From an uncultured Blautia sp. (GTDB lineage: Bacteria; Bacillota; Clostridia; Lachnospirales; Lachnospiraceae), in NCBI GenBank assembly GCA_934364795.1, contig CAKRMK010000018.1, positions 5,269 through 69,268 on the forward strand: 64,000 nucleotides of DNA, in the 5' to 3' direction. Every line of letters begins with the position of its first letter. Position 1 is the first letter of the stretch. The notes under the pieces are model-generated. The model was given only the letters and a program-made list of their open reading frames with translations, was not told the DNA's origin and did not search any database. Both the position numbers and the translations under genes were made by a program. Positions 8,649-17,730 of this stretch are shown in pieces.

Positions 8649-11126
8649 TTATTTGCCAAAATTCTCTTCTACTTTCCGCTCAGACTGCATACGGAATGTG
8701 CAGTCACCGCGAACGAGGCTAAGATTTGGATTGTAGTAAGGATCTCCATCTTTCAAAAACTGTGCATGACGTTCTCTGAAATGATGGATTTCTTTCTTAA
8801 AGCGCAGCTGTTTTTCATCTGTATTTTCCATACCGCGTGACTTGGATTCGTAATGATACAGACACGCTTCCGGTGTAAATACAACCAGTTTTCCAAGCTC
8901 TCTTGCACGGAGGCAGAAATCAATGTCATTCAGTGCAACTGTGAAGCTTTCGTCAAGTCCATGAAGCTGGTCAAAAATATCTCTTCTTACCATCAGGCAG
9001 GCTCCGGTGACTGCACTTTCATCCTGTGCAACACCAAGACGCCACAAATATCCCATTGCATTTTTGTCATAACCGGTAAGGATATGACCTGCAAAGCCTG
9101 CGATTCCAACTACAACACCTGCATGCTGTACCGTGTTATCCGGGTACAAAAGCTTGGCTCCAACAATGGCAACATCCTCTCTCTGGCAGTATCCCATAAG
9201 ATTCTCCAGCCACTCTGGTGTAATTACTTCCGTATCATTATTCAGAAGCAGCAGGAATTCGCCAGTTGCATATTTTGCGCCAAAATTATTGATTGCAGAA
9301 TAATTGAATACCCCTTCCCAGCGTACTACTTTCACCTGTGGGTAACGTTTCTCAAGCTCTTCATAATAGCGGAAAGTTTTCTCATCCTCACTGTTATTCT
9401 CAATTACAATGATTTCAACATTTTTCCAGGTACTCTTTTCCATAATGGAAGAAACGCATTTCTCCAGATCATCAGTGTGATCTTTATTTGGAATCAGAAT
9501 AGAAACCTTTGGATTTCCCTTTATTGCAAAATAAGTCCGGAATACTACAGGGTTTCCGGTATATTCAACCTCTGCATCAATTCCCATACGCTCATAATGC
9601 TCTGCAAGAGCTTTTTCTCCTGCAATTACTGCATATGGCTTGTCATCCGGATTACCTGCTGTAGAACCTTCGTGGCTTCTCCAGTGATACAGGATCTTCG
9701 GAATATGGCGGATATTCTTGGTATGCTCGGTGCATCTAAGCAGGAAATCATAATCCTGGGAACCGTCAAACTCTCCTCTTAAAAGTCCCACTTTATCCAG
9801 AAGTTCTCTCTTAACTACAACAAGATGGCAGATATAATTTACGCAATGCAGATAATCCGGGTTAAAGTCCGGTTTGAAATGCGGAAACAGCCTTTTTCCC
9901 TTAATATCAATAATATCTTCATCAGAATACAAAAGCTCTGCTTCCGGATGCTTCACAATCTCTGATGCCATCTGGAAAAGTGCTTCCTCTGCCAGAGTGT
10001 CATCATGATCAGAAAAAGTAATGTAATTACCGGTAGCAATTCCAATAGCCTCATTGGTGTTATCAGAGATCTGCAACGGCTTCTCATTGTAAACAACACG
10101 GATTCTGGAATCCTTTTTCTCATATTCTTTCAGAATATCTTTAATTGGAGAATCTGCACCGCTTCCATCGGAAAGGCAAAGCTCCCAGTTGCTGTAGGTC
10201 TGTGCAAGAACAGAATCCACCAGGGATTTCAGCAGATACTTATCTGTTTTGTACAGAGGAACTACAATGCTGAACTTAATATCCTCTTTGAAAACAGTCC
10301 TTCTCTGTCTGTTCAGCTCCTGGCGTGTAACCTTATTCTCCTTCAGCCAGGTTTCATACAGCCCGTCTTTCTGTTTTGGCGTAACCAGCCTGTTCATACA
10401 TTTTTTCAGCATGGGAACAGCACCGTGTGCACGGTAGTAAACAGCAGCTTTCTTGCTGTAGGTGCTGATTTTTCCAAGAGCTTTGCTGGTGGAAGTGGTA
10501 CCGATCTTATAAACGTTTTTATTTCCTTCCTGGTCACGGATCACGAAATAAATTTTCTTTCCGGTAACATTCTCAACACGAATGGAAAATCCACATTTCT
10601 CTTCCACCGGGCATTCTCTGTACATTTCCACAACATCCATTCTGTTGCAGCGTTTTACTTTCATTTCCAGTGGCTTTTTGTTTTCATCAAATACCTTGAT
10701 CTGCACAGGAGTTTTTCCAACTGCCCATCCGCCCAGTCCTACTGCATTCTCCTTTGGAGCAAAAATAATGGCATCCAGGAAGAACTGTGGCTTTCCCTGC
10801 TGTCTGGCAATTTCCTTAACATTGGACTTGTACCACAGGCGGCGTTTTTCCCCATTTACCGCATAAATCTTAATAACTTTATGTTTTTTGAGATCTGCAG
10901 GAAGTGCAAGAAGTACATCTACCCATTTTCCGCCTGGAAACTGCTCATCAAGTGTTCTTTCTCTTGGAGATAAAACGATTTTTTCTTTTACAGTTGACTG
11001 AAGAGGTTTTCCGTCAATAAAACTTTCTATGGTATCTTCTTCTGAGATAATGCCGGTAATCATATAGGTTTTACTGTCATTCAAAAGAAAACGTTCTTTT
11101 TCTACCAGCAGTACTTTTTGACTCAT
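8649..11126 (-). CDS. Large glycosyltransferase: N-terminal beta domain plus two GT2 domains
   Basis: An 825-residue polysaccharide glycosyltransferase. Residues 1 to about 240 form a beta-rich region without glycosyltransferase motifs (with GLGGWAVGKTPVQIKVFDEN near 151-170), which may bind glycan or partners. GT2 domain 1 is about 285-500 (FSIVVPLYKT, FSDHDDTLAE). GT2 domain 2 is about 540-790 (VSILIPNKDH, LLLNNDTEVI, ALNDIDFCLR). The paired domains are paralogous to the 622-residue protein encoded at 5172-7040. It follows the kinase-like gene with a 1-bp gap, so it belongs to the exporter operon. Possibly a bifunctional chain-extending enzyme; specificity unknown. Confidence 0.87.
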   Translation of the reverse strand: MSQKVLLVEKERFLLNDSKTYMITGIISEEDTIESFIDGKPLQSTVKEKIVLSPRERTLDEQFPGGKWVDVLLALPADLKKHKVIKIYAVNGEKRRLWYKSNVKEIARQQGKPQFFLDAIIFAPKENAVGLGGWAVGKTPVQIKVFDENKKPLEMKVKRCNRMDVVEMYRECPVEEKCGFSIRVENVTGKKIYFVIRDQEGNKNVYKIGTTSTSKALGKISTYSKKAAVYYRAHGAVPMLKKCMNRLVTPKQKDGLYETWLKENKVTRQELNRQRRTVFKEDIKFSIVVPLYKTDKYLLKSLVDSVLAQTYSNWELCLSDGSGADSPIKDILKEYEKKDSRIRVVYNEKPLQISDNTNEAIGIATGNYITFSDHDDTLAEEALFQMASEIVKHPEAELLYSDEDIIDIKGKRLFPHFKPDFNPDYLHCVNYICHLVVVKRELLDKVGLLRGEFDGSQDYDFLLRCTEHTKNIRHIPKILYHWRSHEGSTAGNPDDKPYAVIAGEKALAEHYERMGIDAEVEYTGNPVVFRTYFAIKGNPKVSILIPNKDHTDDLEKCVSSIMEKSTWKNVEIIVIENNSEDEKTFRYYEELEKRYPQVKVVRWEGVFNYSAINNFGAKYATGEFLLLLNNDTEVITPEWLENLMGYCQREDVAIVGAKLLYPDNTVQHAGVVVGIAGFAGHILTGYDKNAMGYLWRLGVAQDESAVTGACLMVRRDIFDQLHGLDESFTVALNDIDFCLRARELGKLVVFTPEACLYHYESKSRGMENTDEKQLRFKKEIHHFRERHAQFLKDGDPYYNPNLSLVRGDCTFRMQSERKVEENFGK

Positions 11127-11127
11127 T

Positions 11128-12399
11128 TTATTTTCCTCTCTTTTTCATAACCTTTTCGTAAACAACCTGAATCTTAGGTTTGCTTTTTTCTGCAAAATCT
11201 CTTGCCTGCTCTTCCATAAGCTCTTTTACCCTGATTGTCTCATTCTTCTGTTTTACAATTTCATTTTGCAGATTTCTTACACAGTCAAGCATATCATTGC
11301 TTTCCAGATGTATTTCCATTTTTATTGTCAGCTTTTTGGCGCCGTGGGGCACTGTAATATTTTTGATATGAGGATCGTGTCTTGAAATAAATGCCCAGTT
11401 TCCATACAAAATACCATCTGGAACTTCCACCCCCTCAAAGGATGCCTCTCTGCCGTCAAAGGACAGCTCCTTAATCTGGACTGTACATGCATTATCACCT
11501 GGATCGATCCGCACTTTGCGGCAATCTGCAGGCAGGTCAAATGTATAATCTGCATGTCTTGCCATAATCGGTCTTTTTACAGAAAACTGTTCATAATATC
11601 TGCCTTCCTCATCCCCGAAATACACCTGCAGAACTCCGGTGGACTCCACAGAAAGAAAATCCATTCCAGGTGTCATCATTCCATACATTTCCCGCATGGG
11701 AACATGATTTCCTGTAATATAATTCTGGAAGCCCTTTTCCATCTGTTCAAAGCTTTCTCTCATAGTCCTGCTGATTCCAAATTTCCGGTAAAACAGTTCC
11801 TCCTCCAGAATCTCACGCATACTGTGCGTCCGGATATAATAATGGATGATCCGGTAAAGAACATATTCACAGGGAACAGGAAATTCAAAAGTCCATTCAT
11901 AATCCAGTAATGTGACTGGTTCTGTCAGCATTACATTGTCACATATTATATCAATATTAGTCAGCGGCGCACAGGTAAGGTTCTTTGGCAGCGCCACTTT
12001 TCCGAATACCTGCTGGAATTCTTCCGTCATTTCAAATGGATTCTGGCTGTGCACAAGTTTCACCTGTTCCAGAAACTCCATAAGTTTACCGGAAGCAGCT
12101 TCTGTCTCACCGGCCTGAAGCAGACTATCCAGATATTCGGAAAGACTTCTTGCTTCCAGATATTCCAGTCTCACACCTTCTGAAGTTTCCTGACACTTAT
12201 TACATTCGTATGAAATCTGCTTATATTGCTGGTCCAGTTTCTGATTCCATTTTATCAGATTCTTCACATGCTCCTCTCCCTCTGGATAGAGGGCAGTTTT
12301 CAAAAGCCAGCGCTTTTTATTTTCTTCCAGAATATCAGTACGGACTGCAAAACGCCTGCTTCTTTCGTTGGAATATTTACTGAAAATGATTTCTGCCAT
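11128..12399 (-). CDS. Kinase-like protein with beta domain and C-terminal coiled coil (WbdD kinase-half-like)
   Basis: I do not recognise a named family for all 423 residues, but a kinase fold can be read. There is a candidate beta-3 lysine K34 in WLLKTAL, a catalytic-loop-like NIDIICDNVM (D150, N155) and a metal-binding LLDYEW (D166). Residues about 250-365 look like a beta sandwich, and 368-405 are charged and heptad-like, suggesting a coiled coil. In E. coli O9a, WbdD joins a methyltransferase, a kinase and a coiled coil and caps the O-antigen to stop its growth. Here the methyltransferase is the preceding gene, overlapping by one base. The capping role is inference from this arrangement. 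A pseudokinase or a sugar kinase are alternatives. Confidence 0.6.
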   Translation of the reverse strand: MAEIIFSKYSNERSRRFAVRTDILEENKKRWLLKTALYPEGEEHVKNLIKWNQKLDQQYKQISYECNKCQETSEGVRLEYLEARSLSEYLDSLLQAGETEAASGKLMEFLEQVKLVHSQNPFEMTEEFQQVFGKVALPKNLTCAPLTNIDIICDNVMLTEPVTLLDYEWTFEFPVPCEYVLYRIIHYYIRTHSMREILEEELFYRKFGISRTMRESFEQMEKGFQNYITGNHVPMREMYGMMTPGMDFLSVESTGVLQVYFGDEEGRYYEQFSVKRPIMARHADYTFDLPADCRKVRIDPGDNACTVQIKELSFDGREASFEGVEVPDGILYGNWAFISRHDPHIKNITVPHGAKKLTIKMEIHLESNDMLDCVRNLQNEIVKQKNETIRVKELMEEQARDFAEKSKPKIQVVYEKVMKKRGK

Positions 12400-13325
12400 T
12401 ATCCGTCCTTCCTTTCCACAAGCACCAGGAATGAATTGGAAAACTCCGGAAAAAGTCCGGCATCTACCAGGGAATCATATACTCTCGCCTCATTAAAAAG
12501 CTGAAGCCTTGGTCTGTCAAAGTTACAGGAGTTATCTTTCAGCTCTCCCTTTTGAGGAAGTCGCTTATCAGAATAAATAGTCATTGGAAATTTGTAATCC
12601 GGATATGGATAATAAAACGTAGTCTTAAAATCCCCAGCCCGGTCAATCAGTCCCTGCAGTTCTTTTCTCGAAAAAGTTCTTACACCCTTTGTGTTTGGAT
12701 AGTTTTCAAGCCCTTCAAAATATTTTCCTGTATGATCTTCTGTACATCCTGCCCAGTATTTCAGCCCCAGACGGTTTTCTATGGCAATGACCAGCTTTCC
12801 CCCCTCTGCAAGATGTCCTGCAATACGGCGGAGCATTTCCACGTAAGGCTCCTGTGTTCCGATATATCCCTCTGAATATTCAAAAACACCTATGAGGGTA
12901 ATATAATCGTATTTCTCTGTAAGACTGGCTTCTATATCCTGAAAATTGCCCACCATAATCTTTACATTATCGCAGTCCTGGTTTCTGTAGGCATTAATAG
13001 TGCTTCGCATTTTTGACAGATCAATGCAGGTCACACTGCCTGCCTTTTTCGCAAGGACACCTGTAATAGGGCCGCAGCCAGAACCGATTTCCAGAACTTT
13101 ATCTGTTTTCTTTATGGGAAGCCATTCCAGAATATTCTGTCTGATGTGTGAAAAATGATACAGCACCGGCCAGCTGTTTCGCTCTGCGATCACACTGTTT
13201 AATTCTTCATCTTTGTAATTACGGGCAATCTCCAGAAGTTCTTCTTCTACGGGTCCATCACTATACAGGTCTTCTCCGGGATAAAACTCATAATCCAGTG
13301 TTACTTTTCCGATTTTTTCCTGCAT
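12399..13325 (-). CDS. Class I SAM-dependent methyltransferase of the polysaccharide locus
   Basis: A 308-residue Rossmann methyltransferase. Motif I is VLEIGSGCGP (residues 77-86), followed by the acidic SAM-ribose residue in CIDLSK (D102) and a post-motif region IENRLGLKYWAG (about 183-194) seen in methyltransferases of glycan loci. It lies between the exporter ATPase gene (3-bp gap) and the kinase-like gene (1-bp overlap), so all are translated from one message. By analogy with WbdD it may methylate a terminal sugar or a terminal phosphate of the glycan. That substrate is inferred; the methyltransferase family is clear. Confidence 0.82.
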   Translation of the reverse strand: MQEKIGKVTLDYEFYPGEDLYSDGPVEEELLEIARNYKDEELNSVIAERNSWPVLYHFSHIRQNILEWLPIKKTDKVLEIGSGCGPITGVLAKKAGSVTCIDLSKMRSTINAYRNQDCDNVKIMVGNFQDIEASLTEKYDYITLIGVFEYSEGYIGTQEPYVEMLRRIAGHLAEGGKLVIAIENRLGLKYWAGCTEDHTGKYFEGLENYPNTKGVRTFSRKELQGLIDRAGDFKTTFYYPYPDYKFPMTIYSDKRLPQKGELKDNSCNFDRPRLQLFNEARVYDSLVDAGLFPEFSNSFLVLVERKDG

Positions 13326-13328
13326 ATA

Positions 13329-14597
13329 TTACTCTTCCTCCACTGACACTTCGGAATTCATATCATAAAATCCAACCGTATTCTTCGTAGATACTACGGT
13401 AATGTTACATGCATCGTACAGGCGGTGGAACACAGTGAAATCACCATTCTGGTAGCCTGTGCATCCAAAGGAAAGAAGATACTCTCCTCCCTGCAGGTTC
13501 ATTTCCTGTTCAAAAGTAACTACACACTCACTGCCTTCACCTGAATTTTCTACATTCACACCTTCATACATGGTATTAGTTCCGGTAATCTCCGTTCCCT
13601 GAATATTTTTGAAGGTAAATGCCATGATTGGCTGCTGAATGCTTTCGTTAAAATGAACACGCATTTTAATTTTGAATTTGGAACCCTTTTCAATGGTATT
13701 GCTCTGGCGTCCTTTGGAATCTAATACTACGAAATCACAGATTTCAGCCTGCTTGTCTCCATATTCCAAAGTGTTTGGGTTGACCTGGAAACCGCTTCTC
13801 CAGTCTGTTTCTGAGCTTACCGGGGCACTCTTCTCATCAACTGCCTGTTTTACCGGATCCTGATGTACCAGAAGCTGTTTATACATATCTACCATTGCTT
13901 TTGGTGAACCTTCGTCCAGTTTCTCACCCTGATTAAGCAGGATAACACGGTCACAATACTTGGAAACGCTTCCAAGATCATGGCTTACAAACAAAATCGT
14001 TTTTCCCTGTTTTTTAAATTCCTCAAATTTATGATAGCATTTCGCCTGGAAAAATACGTCTCCAACAGACAGTGCCTCATCAACTACCAGGATTTCCGGA
14101 TCAATGTTGATGGCAACTGCAAATGCAAGACGCACAAACATACCACTTGAATAGGTCTTTACAGGCTGATGGATAAAATCACCAATATCTGCAAAGCTTA
14201 AGATTTCATCCAGTCTTTCATTAATTTCATCCTGGGAAAATCCAAGCATGGTACCATTCAGATATACATTCTCAAGTCCGGAATATTCCGGGTTGAAGCC
14301 TGCTCCAAGCTCCAGAAGTGCAGAGATCCTGCCATGTACAGATACTTCTCCTGAAGTAGGTGCAAGTACACCGGTAATAATTTTCAGAATGGTTGATTTA
14401 CCGGAACCGTTTGTTCCGATGATACCAACACATTCTCCTTCTCTTACGTTAAAGCTTACATCACGGAGCGCATAATGTTCTCTGTATCTTTTCTTTTTTC
14501 CGAAACCGAGAGAATCCTTCAAACGGTCTGACGGTTTACTATAAAGCCTGTACATTTTGGACAGGTTTTTTATTTCAATGGCATTTTTACTTTCCAC
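13329..14597 (-). CDS. wzt: Polysaccharide ABC exporter ATPase with Wzt-like C-terminal domain
   Basis: It powers export of lipid-linked glycan across the membrane. The 422-residue protein has a nucleotide-binding domain with Walker A GIIGTNGSGKST (58-69), an ABC signature variant YSSGMFVRLAFA and Walker B EILVVDEALSVGD. A C-terminal beta domain from about residue 270 matches the Wzt carbohydrate-binding type. TagH/RfbE-type ATPases without this extension do not read the glycan end; with it, Wzt recognises a terminal modification. That agrees with the adjacent methyltransferase and kinase-like genes. Paired with the permease gene 25 bp upstream. Confidence 0.88.
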   Translation of the reverse strand: MESKNAIEIKNLSKMYRLYSKPSDRLKDSLGFGKKKRYREHYALRDVSFNVREGECVGIIGTNGSGKSTILKIITGVLAPTSGEVSVHGRISALLELGAGFNPEYSGLENVYLNGTMLGFSQDEINERLDEILSFADIGDFIHQPVKTYSSGMFVRLAFAVAINIDPEILVVDEALSVGDVFFQAKCYHKFEEFKKQGKTILFVSHDLGSVSKYCDRVILLNQGEKLDEGSPKAMVDMYKQLLVHQDPVKQAVDEKSAPVSSETDWRSGFQVNPNTLEYGDKQAEICDFVVLDSKGRQSNTIEKGSKFKIKMRVHFNESIQQPIMAFTFKNIQGTEITGTNTMYEGVNVENSGEGSECVVTFEQEMNLQGGEYLLSFGCTGYQNGDFTVFHRLYDACNITVVSTKNTVGFYDMNSEVSVEEE

Positions 14598-14622
14598 ATT
14601 ATTCCCTTTCTATTTCCATGCA

Positions 14623-15438
14623 TTATAAAACATCTGCAAAATGAATGCGAAGGCGTTTAAAGATCCAGTTTCCAAACAGGAAACAGATGATGGCAACTAT
14701 CCAGAAATAGATAGTCCAGTTTGGTCTTTCCCAGAACCATCTCTTGATAATAAACGCATCTCTGTATCCGGATACAATATAAAACATGGGATTTAACTGA
14801 AGTACTTTGTACAGGGTACTCTCTGTACCGATCATGCTCTCTGCCACCCACATGATAGGTGTGATCCACACGCCGATCTGAAGAAAGATTCCGATGATCT
14901 GTCCCAGGTCACGGAAAAGCACCACAATAGCACTGGTAGCGTAGCACAAGCCTGTTACAAAAAAGAATGTACATGCACTGTAATATAAAATCTGCAGGTA
15001 ATACAGATCCGGAAATCTTCCATTACAAACATACAGAATGATTGCCAGTAAAACAAAAAATCCATGTACAAACAGTGCAGAAATAATCTTGACTACCGGA
15101 AGTACACTGATATTAAACACTACTTTTTTTACCAGATAATTATACTCGATCAGCGCATTGGTTCCTCCTGAAAGTGCATCAGAAAAGAAAAACCAGGGAA
15201 CCATTCCTGCAACCAGATAAAGCACAAATGGGACTCCCAGCTCATCTGTGTTGGATCGGAAGCCCACTGAAAATACAAACCAATATACTAAAATTGTTAC
15301 GATTGGCTGAACAAATGCCCAAATTGTGCCGAAATAAGAACCAGCATACCTGGTCTTAAAATCATTTTTTGCCAGTTTCATAACCAGCCGGCGGTTCCTG
15401 TACAGATCCACCGGCAGAGAAAAAATCGTCTTAAGCAT
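14623..15438 (-). CDS. wzm: Polysaccharide ABC exporter permease (ABC-2 type)
   Basis: A 271-residue integral membrane protein with about six membrane segments and the conserved N-terminal amphipathic region (LVMKLAKNDFKTRYAGSYFG) of the Wzm/TagG/RfbD permease family. It forms the channel with the ATPase encoded immediately downstream. A 10-bp gap separates it from rfbC. TagG of teichoic-acid export is the alternative name; the Wzt-like C-terminal domain on the partner ATPase favours a Wzm label. Confidence 0.88.
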   Translation of the reverse strand: MLKTIFSLPVDLYRNRRLVMKLAKNDFKTRYAGSYFGTIWAFVQPIVTILVYWFVFSVGFRSNTDELGVPFVLYLVAGMVPWFFFSDALSGGTNALIEYNYLVKKVVFNISVLPVVKIISALFVHGFFVLLAIILYVCNGRFPDLYYLQILYYSACTFFFVTGLCYATSAIVVLFRDLGQIIGIFLQIGVWITPIMWVAESMIGTESTLYKVLQLNPMFYIVSGYRDAFIIKRWFWERPNWTIYFWIVAIICFLFGNWIFKRLRIHFADVL

Positions 15439-15448
15439 TTACTGTCTC

Positions 15449-16003
15449 CTATCTCTGAAGTTCTTTCAGGCTTCCCCATTTCTGGTCTTTGTCGGAGAAA
15501 ATCAGTTCCATTCCCTCCGGGATAGGCCACTGAACATTGATATCCGGGTCATTCCAGATCAGGCCGCCTTCATCGTTTGGATGATAGAAATCGGAGCATT
15601 TGTAAGTAAATTCTGCATTTTCAGACAGAACAAGGAATCCGTGTGCAAATCCCTTCGGAATAAAGAACTGTTTCTTATTCTCTGCTGAAAGAAGGACACC
15701 GTACCATTTTCCATAGGTTTTGGAACCTTTTCTTAAATCTACTGCAACATCAAATACTTCACCGTTTACAACACGGACAAGCTTATCCTGGGGATAGTTC
15801 AGCTGGAAATGAAGTCCACGGAGAACGCCATAGCGTGAGCTGGACTGATTGTCCTGTACAAACTCTACATCAATTCCTGCTTCTTTGAAATCGTTGTAGT
15901 TGTAAGTTTCCATAAAGTATCCTCTGGAATCTCCGAATACAGTTGGCTCGATTACTTTTAATCCTTCAATATCATCGCAGTTTGTTACTTTAATTTTTCC
16001 CAT
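15449..16003 (-). CDS. rfbC: dTDP-4-dehydrorhamnose 3,5-epimerase
   Basis: It epimerises dTDP-4-keto-6-deoxyglucose at C3 and C5, the third step of dTDP-L-rhamnose synthesis, in the cytosol. At 184 residues it has the usual family length. Visible are the cupin motifs GVLRGLHFQ with catalytic His65, FFIPKGFAHGF (114-123) and CSDFYHP with the catalytic Tyr near 140. It heads the exporter operon downstream of the lysozyme gene. No rfbA, rfbB or rfbD is in the window, so they are elsewhere. Its presence suggests a rhamnose-containing polysaccharide. Confidence 0.93.
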   Translation of the reverse strand: MGKIKVTNCDDIEGLKVIEPTVFGDSRGYFMETYNYNDFKEAGIDVEFVQDNQSSSRYGVLRGLHFQLNYPQDKLVRVVNGEVFDVAVDLRKGSKTYGKWYGVLLSAENKKQFFIPKGFAHGFLVLSENAEFTYKCSDFYHPNDEGGLIWNDPDINVQWPIPEGMELIFSDKDQKWGSLKELQR

Positions 16004-16018
16004 TTTCTTATCTCCTTA

Positions 16019-17554
16019 TCATTCTTTGTATTGTTTTATGCAAATTCCGTATTTATTAAATACGGATACAAGACCTGCACTATTGGTAATCCTCTCATGC
16101 TGTGCACGGGTTCCGGCATCAGCACCTTTTCCACGATGGAAGTAATACTTATTACCATTTATGGTGTGCCAGCCTTTATAAGCCTTTCCGTTACTTCCAA
16201 AATAATAGACCTTCGTTTTTCCATCTACTTTTATTTTTACCAGTTTGTTGGTAACTCTCACACCATTCTTGTCAAAATAATAGATAATGCCTTTTGGATT
16301 CATGTGTTTATAATTTTTCTCCATGGCATAGGTTTTCTTATTAAAATAATAATATTTGCCGGCAATCTTACTCATTCCTGCTTTCGCCTTGCCGTCAGAA
16401 CCAAAATAATATGTATTTCCATCTTTGGTTACAAATTTACGCTTCACCTGCACACCGTTTTTGTCAACGTAGTAAGCGCCCTCGTCTGTCACAATCAGCT
16501 TACTTTTGTACATATGGCCGTCAACTTTGCTGAAACAGTAATTTTTACCATCAATTTCCTTCCAGCCAGTTACTTTTGTATTGTTTACATAATAGTAACG
16601 ATACTTTTTCTCCACAGACCAGCCGTTTTTCACTTCTTTTGCAGGAACGTAGTCCTCTTTTGCCTTCCAGCGCGGAACAATCTTTTTGGTATAGTCCACA
16701 TAGCCAAAATCCAGATCTACATTATTATATTCCGGTACTCCGCGGATCAGCTTCTTGGTTGAAATCATTCCTGGTACTTCATCACCTGCTGTAGGCTGCC
16801 AAATAGTATATTTATAACGGCTGGAATCTGGTGCCAGTATGTGATCTCCATAGCAGGCGATCCATACATCCAGTCCGGAGCCTTCCAGAACGCTCCAGTC
16901 TACATAGTTGTTATACCAGTTCAGATTCATATAAAGCATAGGCGTGTATCCAGCTTTTGCCACCTCACCGCAAAATGCCAGCGCAATCCTGGATACCTCT
17001 GATGGACTGCATGTACCGAGTGTAGCCTCATCCTCCAGGTCAAAAACCACAGGATAGGATACCTTGTGTCCCTGCATCTTGGTGATTGCAGTCTGGGCTT
17101 CCTGAAGTGCCTCCTGAGTACTCCTGGCAAGGCTGTATACATAAGTTCCTACAGGTACCCCTGCTGCCTCTGCCTGTGTCATATTGTATTCATACTGATA
17201 ATCTATACGATTGGCACCGTAGGAAATACGGACAAATGCAAAATCCAGATCCTTCCTGGCTTCTTTCCAGTTGATGGTACCCTGCCATTCGGAAACATCC
17301 ATTCCTCTGGTAATCGCACCCTCTACCTTCTCTCCGCTGCCATTATAGCATACACCTTTGATCTTTTTCCATGCTTTTTCAGCTGCTTCCTCTGCTGCAC
17401 CAACTGCCGGCACGCCTTCATTTGGTGATACATAGCTGCTTCTGTCCTGAGGTGCAAGACCTACGTTAGCATAAACAGTCTGCGCCGTCATCCCTCCGGC
17501 TCCAAGCATTGCCGAAAGTACGCCTACAGACAGCCACTTTTTCCACTTTTTCAT
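16019..17554 (-). CDS. Secreted GH25 lysozyme with C-terminal cell-wall-binding repeats
   Basis: It cleaves the MurNAc-GlcNAc bond of peptidoglycan. The 511-residue protein has a signal peptide (about 1-29), a GH25 domain (about 80-290) with catalytic acids in GMDVSEWQG (D86) and VVFDLED (D172, E174), then at least five aromatic choline-binding-like repeats (about 310-490) with units such as YYFNKK, YYFDKNGVR and YYFGSNGKAYKGW. Those repeats are shared with the L,D-transpeptidase upstream. It has its own strong promoter and sits directly before rfbC, so it may act in remodelling the wall that carries the polysaccharide. Confidence 0.92.
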   Translation of the reverse strand: MKKWKKWLSVGVLSAMLGAGGMTAQTVYANVGLAPQDRSSYVSPNEGVPAVGAAEEAAEKAWKKIKGVCYNGSGEKVEGAITRGMDVSEWQGTINWKEARKDLDFAFVRISYGANRIDYQYEYNMTQAEAAGVPVGTYVYSLARSTQEALQEAQTAITKMQGHKVSYPVVFDLEDEATLGTCSPSEVSRIALAFCGEVAKAGYTPMLYMNLNWYNNYVDWSVLEGSGLDVWIACYGDHILAPDSSRYKYTIWQPTAGDEVPGMISTKKLIRGVPEYNNVDLDFGYVDYTKKIVPRWKAKEDYVPAKEVKNGWSVEKKYRYYYVNNTKVTGWKEIDGKNYCFSKVDGHMYKSKLIVTDEGAYYVDKNGVQVKRKFVTKDGNTYYFGSDGKAKAGMSKIAGKYYYFNKKTYAMEKNYKHMNPKGIIYYFDKNGVRVTNKLVKIKVDGKTKVYYFGSNGKAYKGWHTINGNKYYFHRGKGADAGTRAQHERITNSAGLVSVFNKYGICIKQYKE

Positions 17555-17623
17555 TTTCCCTCCTGATATTCTTCTACTGTAAAAAGATTACCGTCTAGAA
17601 TGTTAAAATTGTGTTACTTTGTT

Positions 17624-17652
17624 ATTATACAGTCTCCTTTTTCAAATTTCAA
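17624..17652 (-). promoter_or_regulatory. Sigma-A promoter of the GH25 lysozyme gene
   Basis: On the minus strand TTGAAA (17652-17647) and TATAAT (17629-17624) are exactly 17 bases apart, giving a leader of about 60 bases before the start codon at 17554. It may drive the downstream rfbC-exporter operon too, because the gap after the lysozyme gene is only 15 bp. Confidence 0.65.
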
Positions 17653-17669
17653 CGTTATTCTCCAAAACT

Positions 17670-17702
17670 ATAAAATACCCTCCAAAACGAAGGGTATTTT
17701 AT
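17670..17702. terminator. Rho-independent terminator (bidirectional)
   Basis: Twelve-base perfect arms ATAAAATACCCT and AGGGTATTTTAT around a 9-base loop. It lies 29 bp after the stop codon of the L,D-transpeptidase gene, just upstream of the lysozyme promoter. Confidence 0.8.
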
Positions 17703-17730
17703 GGTTTGTATTATGAATTTTCTACAATAA

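Noticed and set aside
8853..10973. Long plus-strand ORFs (309 and 322 residues) opposite the large glycosyltransferase gene
   Set aside because: The minus strand encodes a clear double-GT2 protein across the whole stretch. The plus-strand products are rich in Ser, Cys, Phe and Ile with no domain or ribosome binding site.
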